DNA from: Ferrimicrobium sp.
GTDB lineage: Bacteria > Actinomycetota > Acidimicrobiia > Acidimicrobiales > Acidimicrobiaceae
Direction of reading: 5' to 3'
Length of the DNA stretch: 64,000 nucleotides
Assembly: GCA_022690815.1 (NCBI GenBank)
Contig: JALCZJ010000008.1
Coordinates: 1 to 64,000 of the forward strand
The number at the start of each line of letters is the position of its first letter. The stretch's first letter is position 1. Positions 38,212 through 48,051 of the stretch are shown here, piece after piece. Both the position numbers and the translations under genes were made by a program. A model generated the notes under the pieces. That model was not told the DNA's origin. It saw nothing but the letters and a program-made list of their open reading frames with translations, and did not search any database.

Positions 38212-38544
38212 ATGAGCGTAGAGATCATTGAACTAAACGATCAGAACTTCGATGAGCGGATCAAAGCGGCGACGACCCCGGTACTAGTAGACTTCTGGGC
38301 AGAGTGGTGTGGACCGTGCAAGATGATTGCTCCAATTCTCGAGGAGATCGCCGAGGACAAGGGCGGAGAGCTGACGATTGGGAAGTTGAACGTCGACAAC
38401 GCTCTTGGAGTGGCTCGGAAGTTCGAGATCATGAGCATTCCGACCCTGATGCTGTTCCGCGATGGCGAGCCAGTCAAGAGGATCGTGGGAGCGATGTCGA
38501 AGAAGGCATTGCTCAAGGAACTGGATCCGGCGCTCGCTGGTTGA
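38212..38544 (+). CDS. trxA: thioredoxin
   Basis: A 110-residue classical thioredoxin with the active site FWAEWCGPCKMIAP (C33, C36), the cis-proline in IMSIPTLMLF and the final FRDGEPVKRIVGA segment. It is reduced by the neighbouring trxB product and supplies electrons to cytosolic disulfides. Its stop overlaps the TTG start of the following CwlM-like gene (TTGA), so the two are co-translated, as in mycobacteria (trxC-cwlM). Confidence 0.97.
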   Translation: MSVEIIELNDQNFDERIKAATTPVLVDFWAEWCGPCKMIAPILEEIAEDKGGELTIGKLNVDNALGVARKFEIMSIPTLMLFRDGEPVKRIVGAMSKKALLKELDPALAG

Positions 38545-39515
38545 ACCCCCCAGCGAGGATCGATCCTTCGAACTCTGAGGCGAGCCTGGCTGATGTCGTG
38601 GCTCGGCTCGAGAAATTGGGCTTTGGCCCAACCACTGGGTCGGCTGGCCTCACAGAGGCCATTGAGGCCTTTCAACTGTCTCGGGGCATCCCCGAGACGG
38701 GGGAGTGCGATCAAATTACCTGGAGGAGCCTCGTAGAGGCCGGTTTTGCCTTTGGGGATCGAGTCCTCTATTTCCGTAATCCGAGCTTCCGTGGCGACGA
38801 TGTTGCCTGGCTTCAGGAGCGGCTCGGCAACCTCGGTTTTGATCCTGGGCGTGTCGACGGTATCTTTGGACCTCGCACCAGAGACGCACTCCAAGATTTC
38901 CAATCGAATGTTGCGCTGCCCGCCGACGGTATCTGTGGTGGGGCAACCGTCGATGAGTTGCGCCGGGTGTTTGGGCGATCGAGCGAACACATTCACGGAG
39001 TTCGCGAACGCCAGCGTCTTCGCGTGCGGAAAAAGCCGCTGAGTGAGGCGTCCGTTGCCGTTTTTGGTTCATTACTCCTCGAGCAGCAATCAGAGTTGCT
39101 TGCCCAGCGCCTCCGAACACGAGGGGCTAGAGCGGTGGCCATTAATGATGGTGATCAGTCGCGACTCGCCACGACCGCCAACACTAGGCAGTTGGACCTG
39201 GTAACCTATTTCGATTTCTCGACCTTTGGCGTGCAGGTGGCCTACTATTCGGGTTTTCGTTACACGTCACCCGCTGGCATGCTCTTGGCAGAGATTGTTT
39301 CAGATGCACTTGAGCATCTTGGCCTGCCCATCCCAGTCAGCACGCGCGGAATGACGTTACCGATTCTTCGGGAGACCAGAATGCCAGCCGTATCTATCGC
39401 CATCGACCACCCCCACCACTGGCTGATCCTGGGACCAGAAGTGGTCGAGGCGGTCGCAGGCGCGATCGAACGTTTTCTCGTCGACCCGGAGCCAGAGGCA
39501 CAGGCGACAATTTAG
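38541..39515 (+). CDS. cwlM: CwlM-like protein: two peptidoglycan-binding domains and a degenerate amidase domain
   Basis: A protein of about 324 residues starting at the TTG that overlaps the trxA stop. Two PG_binding_1 repeats are clear (VVARLEKLGFGPTTGSAGLT to TWRSLVEAG; DVAWLQERLGNLGFDPGRVD to VDELRRV). The C-terminal part aligns with amidase_3, but the zinc and catalytic residues are absent: no DPGHGG motif, no His in the position of SIHAN (TYFDFSTFG), and Asp instead of Glu near the end (RMPAVSIAID). No signal peptide is present. Mycobacterial CwlM is a cytoplasmic inactive amidase that regulates peptidoglycan synthesis; position after trxA and the pattern of loss support the same role here. 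Confidence 0.82.
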   Translation: MNPPARIDPSNSEASLADVVARLEKLGFGPTTGSAGLTEAIEAFQLSRGIPETGECDQITWRSLVEAGFAFGDRVLYFRNPSFRGDDVAWLQERLGNLGFDPGRVDGIFGPRTRDALQDFQSNVALPADGICGGATVDELRRVFGRSSEHIHGVRERQRLRVRKKPLSEASVAVFGSLLLEQQSELLAQRLRTRGARAVAINDGDQSRLATTANTRQLDLVTYFDFSTFGVQVAYYSGFRYTSPAGMLLAEIVSDALEHLGLPIPVSTRGMTLPILRETRMPAVSIAIDHPHHWLILGPEVVEAVAGAIERFLVDPEPEAQATI

Positions 39516-39531
39516 CTCGTCGACGGACTAG

Positions 39532-40605
39532 CTAGGCGCGAGGACGCGCGTACTCGTTCACCATCTCTTGGGCAACGCCATCTCGGAACTGCTGCGGTGG
39601 CGACTTCATGAAGTACGCGGATGGTCCGAGCAGTGGACCACCTTCACCACGGTCGAGGGCGATCTTGGCACAGCGGACGGCATCGATGATGACACCAGCG
39701 CTGTTGGGGGAGTCCCAGACCTCGAGCTTGAGTTCGATATTCAATGGGACATCCCCAAAGTTGCGACCTTCGAGTCGAATGTAGGCCCATTTGCGGTCTT
39801 CAAGCCATGGAACATGATCGGATGGCCCGATGTGCACGTCGTTGGCCTCGATGCCATGATCGATCTGACTGGTGACCGATTGAGTCTTGGAGATCTTCTT
39901 AGACTCAAGGCGCTCGCGCTCGAGCATGTTCTTAAAGTCCATGTTCCCACCGACGTTGAGCTGATAGGTGCGGTCGATGACGAGCCCACGGTCTTCGAAA
40001 AGACGAGCAAGCGTGCGATGTACGATCGTGGCACCGACCTGGCTCTTGATGTCGTCGCCGACGATCGGAACCCCGGCGGCGGTGAACTTGGCGGCCCACT
40101 CGGGATCGGAGGCGATGAAGACGGGAATTGCGTTTACGAAGGCGACCTTGGCATCAAGGCAGGCCTGTGCATAGAACTTCTGCGCCTTCTCAGAACCCAC
40201 CGGTAGATAGGCGACGAGAACGTCGGCCCGTGCCGCCTTCAGTGCCTCGACGACATCGACTGGCTCGAGTGGAGATTCCTCGATGGATTCGCGATAGTAC
40301 TTGCCGAGGCCATCAAAGGTTGGCCCTCGCTGGACCGTCACCTGGCTTTCGGGGACATCAGCGAACTTGATGGTGTTGTTGCGCCCAGCGAAGATCGCCT
40401 TGGAGAGGTCGACCCCAACCTTGGTGGCATCAACGTCGAAGGCCGCGACAAACTCGAGGTCGCTGACGTGATAGTCACCGAGCTGCACATGCATGAGACC
40501 CGGAACCTCATCGTCGGGACTTGCGTCTCGGTAATAGTGGACTCCCTGAATTAACGAGCTAGCGCAGTTACCGACGCCGGCGATCGCGACACGTACTTTT
40601 GACAT
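39532..40605 (-). CDS. ino1: inositol-3-phosphate synthase
   Basis: Converts glucose-6-phosphate to inositol-3-phosphate, the first step to inositol lipids and mycothiol in actinobacteria. The 357-residue protein begins [20 protein letters not shown], an NAD-binding GxGxxAS start, and contains [12 protein letters not shown], then [20 protein letters not shown] and the C-terminal [14 protein letters not shown], all family landmarks. I place the start at 40605 (GGGGAG just upstream); longer in-frame extensions run through the padR coding region and are not real. It follows padR by 28 bases in the same direction. Confidence 0.96.
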   Translation of the reverse strand: MSKVRVAIAGVGNCASSLIQGVHYYRDASPDDEVPGLMHVQLGDYHVSDLEFVAAFDVDATKVGVDLSKAIFAGRNNTIKFADVPESQVTVQRGPTFDGLGKYYRESIEESPLEPVDVVEALKAARADVLVAYLPVGSEKAQKFYAQACLDAKVAFVNAIPVFIASDPEWAAKFTAAGVPIVGDDIKSQVGATIVHRTLARLFEDRGLVIDRTYQLNVGGNMDFKNMLERERLESKKISKTQSVTSQIDHGIEANDVHIGPSDHVPWLEDRKWAYIRLEGRNFGDVPLNIELKLEVWDSPNSAGVIIDAVRCAKIALDRGEGGPLLGPSAYFMKSPPQQFRDGVAQEMVNEYARPRA

Positions 40606-40633
40606 CGTTCTCCCCATTTCCTTTCTCTGTTGC

Positions 40634-41257
40634 TTACCGCGAGAGCGTCTGGTGCTCTCGAAGACTTTTAAGTTCTCGCTCGATCCACTGCTGCTCGGCA
40701 TCGAGTCGATACTCGAGCCCTTGTCGTACTTGACGAAGGCCTGGTGAGGCGGTGGTGACCTGGCGTAGATCGCGAATTCGTTCGTTGATGCGGCTGAGCC
40801 GTCGCTCGAGGAGTGAGAGGCGTTCGTCCTCATCGAGGCGAGCGCTAAAGGCCAACGCGAACCAGAAGGCACGATCATCGTCGATGTCGATGTTGCGGAG
40901 CATGATATCGAGTGCCTCTTGGCCGGCTTGGGTGATGGTATAAACCTTGCGGTTGCGGTGCCCAAGGGCTGGTTGATCGGCGTTCTGGAGTAGCGCGAAC
41001 TCGGCCGCGAGCGCTCCGGACAGCTGGCGTGGATCGAATCGAGTTCTCTGACTCGAGCCGGTTGCAGAGCCAATGAATCCACGGCGTTCAAGTTTTGCCA
41101 GTGCTGGATAGAGCGATCCCCATGACATGGTCATGATGGCCCCGAATGCGGTATCGATGCGGCGCTTGAGTTCGTATCCATGCATACGCTCCTCAGCAAG
41201 AAGACCGAGGAGGACCAGCTCGGTTGCTGATCCGTTGGAGTACGAGGCGGTGGGCAT
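40634..41257 (-). CDS. PadR family transcriptional regulator
   Basis: A 207-residue PadR protein: winged helix at about 10-90 ([20 protein letters not shown], then [15 protein letters not shown]) and a C-terminal helical dimerisation domain rich in Arg and Glu. It lies directly upstream of ino1 in the same direction, the same pair as Rv0047c-Rv0046c in mycobacteria, so it probably controls inositol synthesis. TATACT (complement of 41265-41270) lies seven bases before the ATG, indicating a leaderless transcript. Confidence 0.93.
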   Translation of the reverse strand: MPTASYSNGSATELVLLGLLAEERMHGYELKRRIDTAFGAIMTMSWGSLYPALAKLERRGFIGSATGSSQRTRFDPRQLSGALAAEFALLQNADQPALGHRNRKVYTITQAGQEALDIMLRNIDIDDDRAFWFALAFSARLDEDERLSLLERRLSRINERIRDLRQVTTASPGLRQVRQGLEYRLDAEQQWIERELKSLREHQTLSR

Positions 41258-41648
41258 TCACATCAGTATAGCAGATGATTGTAATAAGCCAATATAGCGA
41301 CTCGTTATATAGGTAGGGGAGCTAGAAGGTTTGGCCGGCCTAGCGAGTCACTCCCACCCGGACCCAAGCGGTTGGTAAACGTTACGCGGAGGAGATTGAG
41401 AATCGGTGCTCCATATCGGAGGCCTGTGATGGGAGGTGAGGTACAGCGTCAGTTGACCGGGTATGCGCCGACGCTCGAAGAATGTCGAGTGTTTGGATCG
41501 GGTCCAGTTGTAGCTTCCAACCCAGCACACACGTGGTAGCAGTGGCTGATCGACAGCACCTGATGAGACTCAATCTGGCACGGTCAGCGCCCAGATCGAG
41601 GTGTATCGGCGCCCTGACGCAAATGAGTGACGATGCTAGGCTTAAGCC
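41258..41648. other. divergent promoter region between padR and amidase
   Basis: About 390 bases without a credible gene. Near padR, TATACT at 41265-41270 (minus) and an imperfect dyad around 41295-41313 (TATAT and ATATA arms spaced by a short core) may be its promoter and operator. At the other end, CTGACG at 41614-41619, a 17-bp spacer and TAGGCT at 41637-41642 lie six bases before the amidase ATG, giving a probable leaderless promoter. Confidence 0.45.
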
Positions 41649-43076
41649 ATGTCTCGACTCTTTTCCCAGCTGCCAACCGCAAGCGAGCTTGGCGCACTCA
41701 TCCGATCTCGTCAAGTCTCACCAACCGAGGTTCTGATCGACACGGTCGAACGAATCGAGGCCCACAACCCGGCGGTGAACGCGGTCATCTGGTCCGATTT
41801 TGAGGACGCGAAGCGTCGTGCTAACGCGCTCGAACAGCGCTTGGTGCGCTCAAACGATGAAGAACTCCCGACGTTCTTTGGCGTACCTCTCCCGATTAAG
41901 GACCTCACGGAGGTTAAGGGCTGGCCTGCGACCTATGGTTCGCTCGCCGTCTCTGATGCACCCAAGGACGAGAGTGAGTTGGTCGTCGAGGCGTTTGAGC
42001 GAGCGGGGATGTTGCTCGTTGGGCGTACCAATGCCCCAGAATTTGGCCCGATCCCGGTGACCGAGAATGTTCGCTACGGCGTGACTCGTAATCCTTGGAA
42101 CCTCGACCTGACCCCGGGTGGCTCCAGCGGAGGTGCAGCGGCCGCGGTAGCTAGTGAGATGTTCGCTATTGCCCATGGCAATGACGGCGGTGGCTCCATT
42201 CGCATCCCCGCCTCGTGCTGTGGGTTGGTGGGTCTCAAGGTCGCTCGTGGCCGGGTGCCTTCTCGAAATTTCTCGTGGGAGGGTGGTTCGGTAGAGGGCG
42301 TGCTCACCCGAGATGTTCGAGACACAGCGCTTGCACTCGATAGGATCGCAGGCCCAGATCGAGCGCAGTGGTACAACGCGCCGGCACCCGATCAACCCTT
42401 CGCAACGGCGTTGAGTATAGAGCCGACACACCTACGAGTGGCGATGGTCACAAAGGCCCCCTTTGATCTTCCCGTCGACGAGGAGTGCCTGCGCGCAGTC
42501 ACGCTGACTGCAACCACGCTCGAGGCGCTTGGGCATGAGATTGTTCCCATGGAGCTTCCAAAGGTGGATGACTTTCTCGTTCCCTTCCTCAACGTCGTCA
42601 ACACCGGCCTCGCCGGTTATCGAGATGTCGACTGGAGTCGTACCGACGGCCACATTCAACGCAATCGCGAGGCTGCACTCGCGGTATCGAGCCTCGATTA
42701 CGTGCGATCGGTCGGGGAGCTCCAACGATGGACCCGTGGCTTTGTGAGCCGATGGGGCAGCGAGTTTGATATTCTCTTGACGCCGACGATGTCGATCCTG
42801 CCTCCCCGCGCCGGTGCGGTACTCGAAGAGCTACACGCCTCCTCGGAGACATCGAGCTCCTCGTTGACGGTGTTGCAGATGGCCGTGTTCACCTCAGCCT
42901 TTAACATGACTGGGCAGCCCGCCATCTCCTTGCCGGTTCATGTAACCGATAGCGGTGTTCCGGTTGGGGTACAGCTCGTGTCAGGGCCCTGGGACGAGAT
43001 GACGTTGCTTTCGCTATCCGCCCAGGTCGAAACCGCCGTCGGCTGGGCACAGCGTCCACGACCACCGATGGTGTGA
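41649..43076 (+). CDS. amidase signature family protein
   Basis: A 475-residue hydrolase of the amidase signature family. The Ser-Ser-Lys triad is complete: K84 in PLPIKDLTEV, S159 in TPGGSSGGAAAAVAS and nucleophile S183 in GGSIRIPASCCGLVGLK. Members cleave amides such as aliphatic or aryl amides, or act as GatA in tRNA amidation. Without gatB or gatC nearby, a catabolic amidase is more likely than GatA. There is no signal peptide. A -10 hexamer ends six bases before the ATG, so the mRNA is probably leaderless. It converges on the APC permease gene. Confidence 0.9.
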   Translation: MSRLFSQLPTASELGALIRSRQVSPTEVLIDTVERIEAHNPAVNAVIWSDFEDAKRRANALEQRLVRSNDEELPTFFGVPLPIKDLTEVKGWPATYGSLAVSDAPKDESELVVEAFERAGMLLVGRTNAPEFGPIPVTENVRYGVTRNPWNLDLTPGGSSGGAAAAVASEMFAIAHGNDGGGSIRIPASCCGLVGLKVARGRVPSRNFSWEGGSVEGVLTRDVRDTALALDRIAGPDRAQWYNAPAPDQPFATALSIEPTHLRVAMVTKAPFDLPVDEECLRAVTLTATTLEALGHEIVPMELPKVDDFLVPFLNVVNTGLAGYRDVDWSRTDGHIQRNREAALAVSSLDYVRSVGELQRWTRGFVSRWGSEFDILLTPTMSILPPRAGAVLEELHASSETSSSSLTVLQMAVFTSAFNMTGQPAISLPVHVTDSGVPVGVQLVSGPWDEMTLLSLSAQVETAVGWAQRPRPPMV

Positions 43077-43139
43077 GTACGCAACTCCTGGATCAAACCT
43101 TCCGTGTAAGAGGATCCTCTGCTGCGAACGCAAGAGTGC

Positions 43140-44783
43140 TCAATCGCTGGTGACGGCGTCGCCACTGTTGCCCGAGGCGGCGTCGCTGTTGTTGGCGGCT
43201 GCGTCGGCCTTTCGGTCGGCGTCGGCCGCGCGGATCGCATGATGGGGTCGCCCAAAGACGAAGTAGAGCGCACCGATGACGATGATGATGAAGTCGACGA
43301 GGATAGTCAACCAGTCGAAGTTGAACAGGGCCCCACGAGGCGAGGTTAGCCCGGTTGGTGCGACGATGTTGACGATCATCCCGACGCCATAGATCAGTCC
43401 AAGCACCGCGACCAGATAACCCCAGTTGCCGAGCTGGAACGAGCCTTCTGGCTTCCAGCCGCGGAAGCGGGCGATGAGGTAAGCCAAGACCACCATCTGG
43501 AACGAGATGTAGATGCCTGAGACACCAAAGCTCACGAGGGCCGTCAGGGCGTTGACGTGCGCCGGGTAGACAATGAAGCCGATGTGGATTGGCTTTGACG
43601 GTGTGAAGTGAACCAGGAACGAGAGCAGCTCGGGGATGACGGCAGCAAGCAGAATGGCAGCAACCGGAGTTTTGCGCCGCGGCGAGATTCGACGCAGGAC
43701 ACGATGACCTGGAACCGCCCGATCCCTGGCGTAGGAAAACACGAGACGAGCGCCTGCCCCCTGGACCGCGAGGCCACAAGAGAAGAAGGCGAAACAGATG
43801 ACAAAGAGGATGAGATCTTGAAAGAACTTGGCTGAAATCGCGCTTTGAAGGATCCCCGGAACCCCCTGGGTTGCGGCCATAGCAAATCCCTTTGGACCGG
43901 CAGGTATCGCGAGGCTCAATGCGCCGACGAGAATCATCGAGACGATGCCGCCGAACACCAAGGCAGAGATCATCGCACGAGGAACATGACGCGAGGCGTT
44001 GACGACCTCCTCGGCGACGTCGCCGGCACTTTCAAAGCCGTAAAAGATGTAGACCGGTCCGAGCACGGCAATGAGCGCCGCTCCAGCCCACCAGTTGCCG
44101 TTGAAGTTCACACCCAAGGGACTGGTCTTGAGGTGGGTGGTTCCCTGGGTGGTAAAGAGATAGCCGAGTGAATGATGAGTGGCAAAGGCGAGGAGGACGA
44201 TAGCGAGTCCTACCGTGCCGAGCACCTCGAACCAGGTGCCAACGCGCGATATCGAGCCGAGAAAGCGGACACCATAGACGTTAAAGAGCGTCTGTCCTAC
44301 GAGGTAGAGCGTCGAGATCAGGAGAATGGTGTTGGGCGATGATCCATTGAGATGGGTGCCAAAGAGGTTGTTGACCAGGTCTGCAAAGTATCCCGGTACC
44401 CCGGTATCGACTGAGGCGACGGTGATGATGAGGGCCCATCCGTACATCCATCCAACCCACCAGCCATAGCCGGTACCCATGAGCCGCTTGCTCCACTGAA
44501 ACAGTGCACCAGCGATCGGATAGCTCGAGCCGAGCTCGCCGAAGATCAGGGCGACAAAGAGTTGGCCAATGACCACGATTGGGATAAGCCAGATAAAGGC
44601 TGGCCCGGCGGTCCCGAGGCTGAGCGCGTACAGCGAGTAGATCCCAACCACTGGTGATAGATAGCAAAAGGCCACCGAGAAGTTCTCAAAGAGTGTCATC
44701 ACCCTCGACAGCTCTTGGCGATAGCCCAACTCTGCGAGACGAGCCTCGTCGGATTGTGGTGTCTGACCTTTGTTGGTGTCCAT
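43140..44783 (-). CDS. APC-family amino acid permease
   Basis: A 547-residue integral membrane protein with twelve predicted helices. The first helix region has FSVAFCYLSPVVGIYSLYAL, and the family region FYGFESAGDVAEEVVNASRH is clear. This is the amino acid/polyamine/GABA permease type. The C-terminal 30 residues are a hydrophilic tail rich in Asp, Ala, Asn and Ser. A long GGGGGGAGAG precedes the ATG. The substrate cannot be read from sequence. Confidence 0.9.
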   Translation of the reverse strand: MDTNKGQTPQSDEARLAELGYRQELSRVMTLFENFSVAFCYLSPVVGIYSLYALSLGTAGPAFIWLIPIVVIGQLFVALIFGELGSSYPIAGALFQWSKRLMGTGYGWWVGWMYGWALIITVASVDTGVPGYFADLVNNLFGTHLNGSSPNTILLISTLYLVGQTLFNVYGVRFLGSISRVGTWFEVLGTVGLAIVLLAFATHHSLGYLFTTQGTTHLKTSPLGVNFNGNWWAGAALIAVLGPVYIFYGFESAGDVAEEVVNASRHVPRAMISALVFGGIVSMILVGALSLAIPAGPKGFAMAATQGVPGILQSAISAKFFQDLILFVICFAFFSCGLAVQGAGARLVFSYARDRAVPGHRVLRRISPRRKTPVAAILLAAVIPELLSFLVHFTPSKPIHIGFIVYPAHVNALTALVSFGVSGIYISFQMVVLAYLIARFRGWKPEGSFQLGNWGYLVAVLGLIYGVGMIVNIVAPTGLTSPRGALFNFDWLTILVDFIIIVIGALYFVFGRPHHAIRAADADRKADAAANNSDAASGNSGDAVTSD

Positions 44784-45029
44784 CTCTCCCCCCCAGAGCT
44801 CGGTCCTCGTTTCTCACTCTAACGTGCTCATGAGAGAAATGTGATCAGAATTTCAAATTTCTGCAATGATAGTGACGCTCGTGTGCGTCGGATGTGACGG
44901 ATACGAGGCGGACAGTGAGTATCCTCCTTGGGGCGGACGACGGCGTTGCCGGTGAGGCTCATCGCTTTGATCGAGTCGAAGACTTCGCTCGCAGTGGCTA
45001 TCGGTTGATGGGTTGGCTAGGGTAGTCCC

Positions 45030-45896
45030 ATGGTTGGCGAACGTGGGATTTGTGATCGTGTAGGTGGCGTCGCCCACGTGTCGGCTTCTCGCGCCCTACT
45101 GGTTCGCATTGAAGACTACTTCGATCAGTTACCCCGCACCGAGGCCGATGTCGAGGCCGTCGGTCCGTTGAACCTCGTGATCAGCCGCACCCCGTTTCAC
45201 TACCCTGCGCGCCCAGCTGCTGGCGGAGCCCGTCGTATCCGCACCCGCCAACTTCGTCGACTTGAGCGTTCTTGTGTCGATCACCGCCTGCCCATTGAGC
45301 TTGAATGGATCGCGGAGCTCAACCCAGAGCTAGAACAGGTTGTGGTTAGGTCAGGCTGGACCGTGACGAGTCACCCGCTACTCATCGTGACCCGTGATCA
45401 GCTTGTGCCGCGGCCAAGAAGCCAGCAGGTCCGGGTCGTTGATCCTCATGAACCCGCACTCCTTGCTTGTCGTGCGGTCATTGAGGTTGCGTTTAGTAGG
45501 TCAGTGTCGACGACGGCGGGCACGCGCGAGCGAGATCGTTTACTGGATGCGATCGACAACGAACTCGCAGCCTATGTGAGGAGAAGAGCCCGCGCAGGTG
45601 ACACCGTGACCGGTGCAGTTGTGGCTAAAGATCGTGGCGTACTTGCGGGAGGCTCCTATCGTCGGGTTGGTGTCATGGCTGAGGTGGTCGGTGTTGGAAC
45701 ACTCCCTGCCTACCGTCGACAGGGCCATGGCCTCGACGTGGTAAGCCTGCTGTGCGACCATGCCTTCGAGCGAGGTACCGAGGAGGTACTGCTGACGGCT
45801 TGGAGCCAGTCGGTGGCCGAGCTCTATGGCAAGCTCGGCTTTGTCCGGGTTGGAACTGCCATGGTAGCACAGCTACAAGCACCAGGCGATGGGTGA
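45030..45896 (+). CDS. GNAT-family N-acetyltransferase
   Basis: A 288-residue protein with a C-terminal GNAT domain (VGVGTLPAYRRQGHGLDVVS and SVAELYGKLGFVRVG). The N-terminal 130 residues are basic and may form a second domain. TAGGGT at 45018-45023 lies six bases before the ATG, again suggesting a leaderless mRNA. It is flanked by a 245-base upstream gap and a 175-base downstream gap, neither with a recognised gene. Confidence 0.82.
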   Translation: MVGERGICDRVGGVAHVSASRALLVRIEDYFDQLPRTEADVEAVGPLNLVISRTPFHYPARPAAGGARRIRTRQLRRLERSCVDHRLPIELEWIAELNPELEQVVVRSGWTVTSHPLLIVTRDQLVPRPRSQQVRVVDPHEPALLACRAVIEVAFSRSVSTTAGTRERDRLLDAIDNELAAYVRRRARAGDTVTGAVVAKDRGVLAGGSYRRVGVMAEVVGVGTLPAYRRQGHGLDVVSLLCDHAFERGTEEVLLTAWSQSVAELYGKLGFVRVGTAMVAQLQAPGDG

Positions 45897-46072
45897 ACGA
45901 TGCTTTGGGATTTGTGTCGGCCGCGGCGAGATGCAACGGTCGGTGCCACACCAGACCTCCTGCCGACGAACCTGGCAGGGGGTTGGTGGACGGTTGGCGA
46001 GCGCGCCAAGCAGCGTCCCGAGATCCTGTTTCGACCTCAGACCGCAGCTCAATGCGAAACCGCAGCTACACC

Positions 46073-46459
46073 CTAGGCCATGGCTTCGATCTGCTTGAGG
46101 ATTTTGTTCTCGACCTCCACAGTCCAGGCCATCTCGGCGATGTCAACTGGCAGAAAGAGATCTGAGATGAGCAGCGTCTCTACGGCGGTTACGACAAGAT
46201 CTTTCTTCCAATCACCAACGCCGATGGTCAGTGTGGCGTCGTCAGCCGGACCCGTGAGTGAGAGGATGAGGGCGCGCTGTGCCGAGATGATCTCGCTCAA
46301 AAATCCGCCCTTCTTGGCCTGGAAGACATAACCTTTGGTCGCGTCACCGGCGCTTTCGACGGTGAACCCATCACTCTTGAGGAACTCCTCGATCTTGTTT
46401 GCAAAGCTGTCGAGATCTACTTGCTTGCCTTTGAATGAAACGGACTTCTTGCCAGCCAT
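46073..46459 (-). CDS. conserved-looking protein of unknown function
   Basis: A 128-residue soluble protein I do not recognise. It starts AGKKSVSFKGKQVDLDSFAN, has alternating beta strands and helices (AQRALILSLTGPADDATLTI, then DLVVTAVETLLISDLFLPVD) and ends KILKQIEAMA. The AAAGGAG ten bases before the ATG is strong. No Cys, His clusters or membrane segments. The strand pattern could suit a small ligand-binding or scaffold fold. Confidence 0.75.
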   Translation of the reverse strand: MAGKKSVSFKGKQVDLDSFANKIEEFLKSDGFTVESAGDATKGYVFQAKKGGFLSEIISAQRALILSLTGPADDATLTIGVGDWKKDLVVTAVETLLISDLFLPVDIAEMAWTVEVENKILKQIEAMA

Positions 46460-46750
46460 TGGATATGCTCCTTTGTTCGGTTGGTTGTTGACCCTCCTTG
46501 TGGATGATCACCCCTACCTTGTCATAATTTCTCTTAGATTTCAACCCAGCACCTTCAGGGTTAGGTTATGACGTGGCTTCGAGACCGATCAGATCGCACG
46601 GCTGATCTCATAGTCACGGTCTGCACAGTCTCGTGCTGGCGGAGTTGGCAACTCTGTTGGACAAGCAGATCTCACGAGAGGTTGGTGCCAACAATCAATC
46701 GTGTGTGGCGTGCTCGACAGCGCTGTTCGTGGGTGGACTCAATGGGGACG

Positions 46751-47278
46751 TTAACAGCCGACGGCACCGTCGATCAGCTCACGGATGAGGTCTGCGTGGC
46801 CGTTATGGCGCGCATACTCCTCGATGAGGTGGGTGAGGATCCAGCGTAACGTGACGAGATCACCGTTAAGAGGACTGCTACCAGTATCGTCGAGTGAGGC
46901 TGGTGCCATACGATCGTCGGCGAGGCGGCACTGCTCGTGAAAGATTGCGAGGTCGTGTGCAAAGGTTGATGCTTCGGCTTCGTCAAAATCGGCATCCGGG
47001 GAAGCTTCACTGCAAAAGATCCCCTCATCGCGTGGTGAACCGGTAAAGACGATGCTGGTCCAGTAATGTTCGACCTCACTGAGATGGCGAACTAAGCCAT
47101 GAAGCGAGAGTGAGGATGTCGGGATGGGACGTAGGTTGCACCGGGTGTCGTCGAGGCCCTCGCATTTGAGTTCTAGGGTCATGCGGTGATAGTGAAGCCA
47201 GCCCTCCAACATCTCACGCTCATTGGCTCCATACGATGGTTCGCTTCGCCTTGGGTCGATGAGGTCGTTGCTAGCCAT
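46751..47278 (-). CDS. DinB-superfamily DUF664 protein
   Basis: A 175-residue four-helix protein of the DinB/YfiT superfamily, DUF664 branch. The metal-ligand histidines are in LVRHLSEVEHYW and near the C-terminus (RWILTHLIEEYARHNGHADL). Relatives are thiol-dependent S-transferases, many using mycothiol or bacillithiol. I use the ATG at 47278, starting ASNDLIDPRRSEPSYG; the frame extends further but lacks a ribosome site. Confidence 0.82.
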   Translation of the reverse strand: MASNDLIDPRRSEPSYGANEREMLEGWLHYHRMTLELKCEGLDDTRCNLRPIPTSSLSLHGLVRHLSEVEHYWTSIVFTGSPRDEGIFCSEASPDADFDEAEASTFAHDLAIFHEQCRLADDRMAPASLDDTGSSPLNGDLVTLRWILTHLIEEYARHNGHADLIRELIDGAVGC

Positions 47279-47398
47279 GGCTTTCACCCCCAGTGATAGA
47301 TCCGAGCACCATGCTAATCGACTAAAGGCCAACAAGATGAGGTGACGCGTGATCGGCGCTGAGACGTGTACGAGTTCGGCAAAGCCACGATGGGTTCG

Positions 47399-48049
47399 TT
47401 ACAGTTTTGCCGCCGCCTTGAGGAGCTGGTTCATGGTCGAAACCGGGGCGGTGTTCTGATACGTGATGACGCCGTCTCGGTTTACGAGGAGGTAGTAGTC
47501 GGGAATCCCGGCCGGATCATAGCGACGACTCAGCCCTGAGCTCGCAAGCCCAAAGGTCCACTGTCGATTCCGAAATGACGTCTGGGCGGCACTCCTGGCA
47601 AAGGCTAGCAGACTGGCATCGGCTCCTTTTGCTGGCCCAAAGTCTCCCCAAAGCCCGAGGGCAAGTACGGAAACATGATCACGACCGAGAATAGGTAATT
47701 CTCGAGCAACGGCCGGGATACTGATCGCGCAGCTCGCACAGCCTCCGGCGATAAACCACACCATGATGGCATGACCGCGGTAGCTGCGCAACGCTACCGG
47801 TTGGTGAGCGAGGTTCATGAAGGTTCCATGCATAATGGAGGCGGCGCTCGGTTCATAGCTATCTGAGACGGTTACGCTCCGGTTATGGGTCAGCGTCGCC
47901 GTCAGCGAGGTTGCCTGCCTGCCTTTTGCGAGCTGGAGGCCGCCGATGATGGTCACGATGACGACCGCGAGCGTCAATCCGAGAATCAGGATGCGTCGCT
48001 TTGGCCTGGCGTGTCGGTTCATCGGGTCAACAGCTGGTGCTCGGGTCAT
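47399..48049 (-). CDS. membrane-anchored thioredoxin-like protein, CASC motif
   Basis: A 216-residue TlpA-type protein. A basic cytoplasmic N-terminus and one membrane helix (about 20-40, LILGLTLAVVIVTIIGGLQL) anchor a periplasm-side thioredoxin fold with the redox pair CASC (C104, C107) after VWFIAGG, and the later YYLLVNRDGVITYQNT strand and cis-Pro region. It is the last gene of a four-gene minus-strand operon and follows its paralogue by two bases. The two are only distantly alike outside the fold. Its role is presumably thiol transfer or metal binding outside the membrane; see the operon finding. Confidence 0.85.
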   Translation of the reverse strand: MTRAPAVDPMNRHARPKRRILILGLTLAVVIVTIIGGLQLAKGRQATSLTATLTHNRSVTVSDSYEPSAASIMHGTFMNLAHQPVALRSYRGHAIMVWFIAGGCASCAISIPAVARELPILGRDHVSVLALGLWGDFGPAKGADASLLAFARSAAQTSFRNRQWTFGLASSGLSRRYDPAGIPDYYLLVNRDGVITYQNTAPVSTMNQLLKAAAKL

Positions 48050-48051
48050 CC

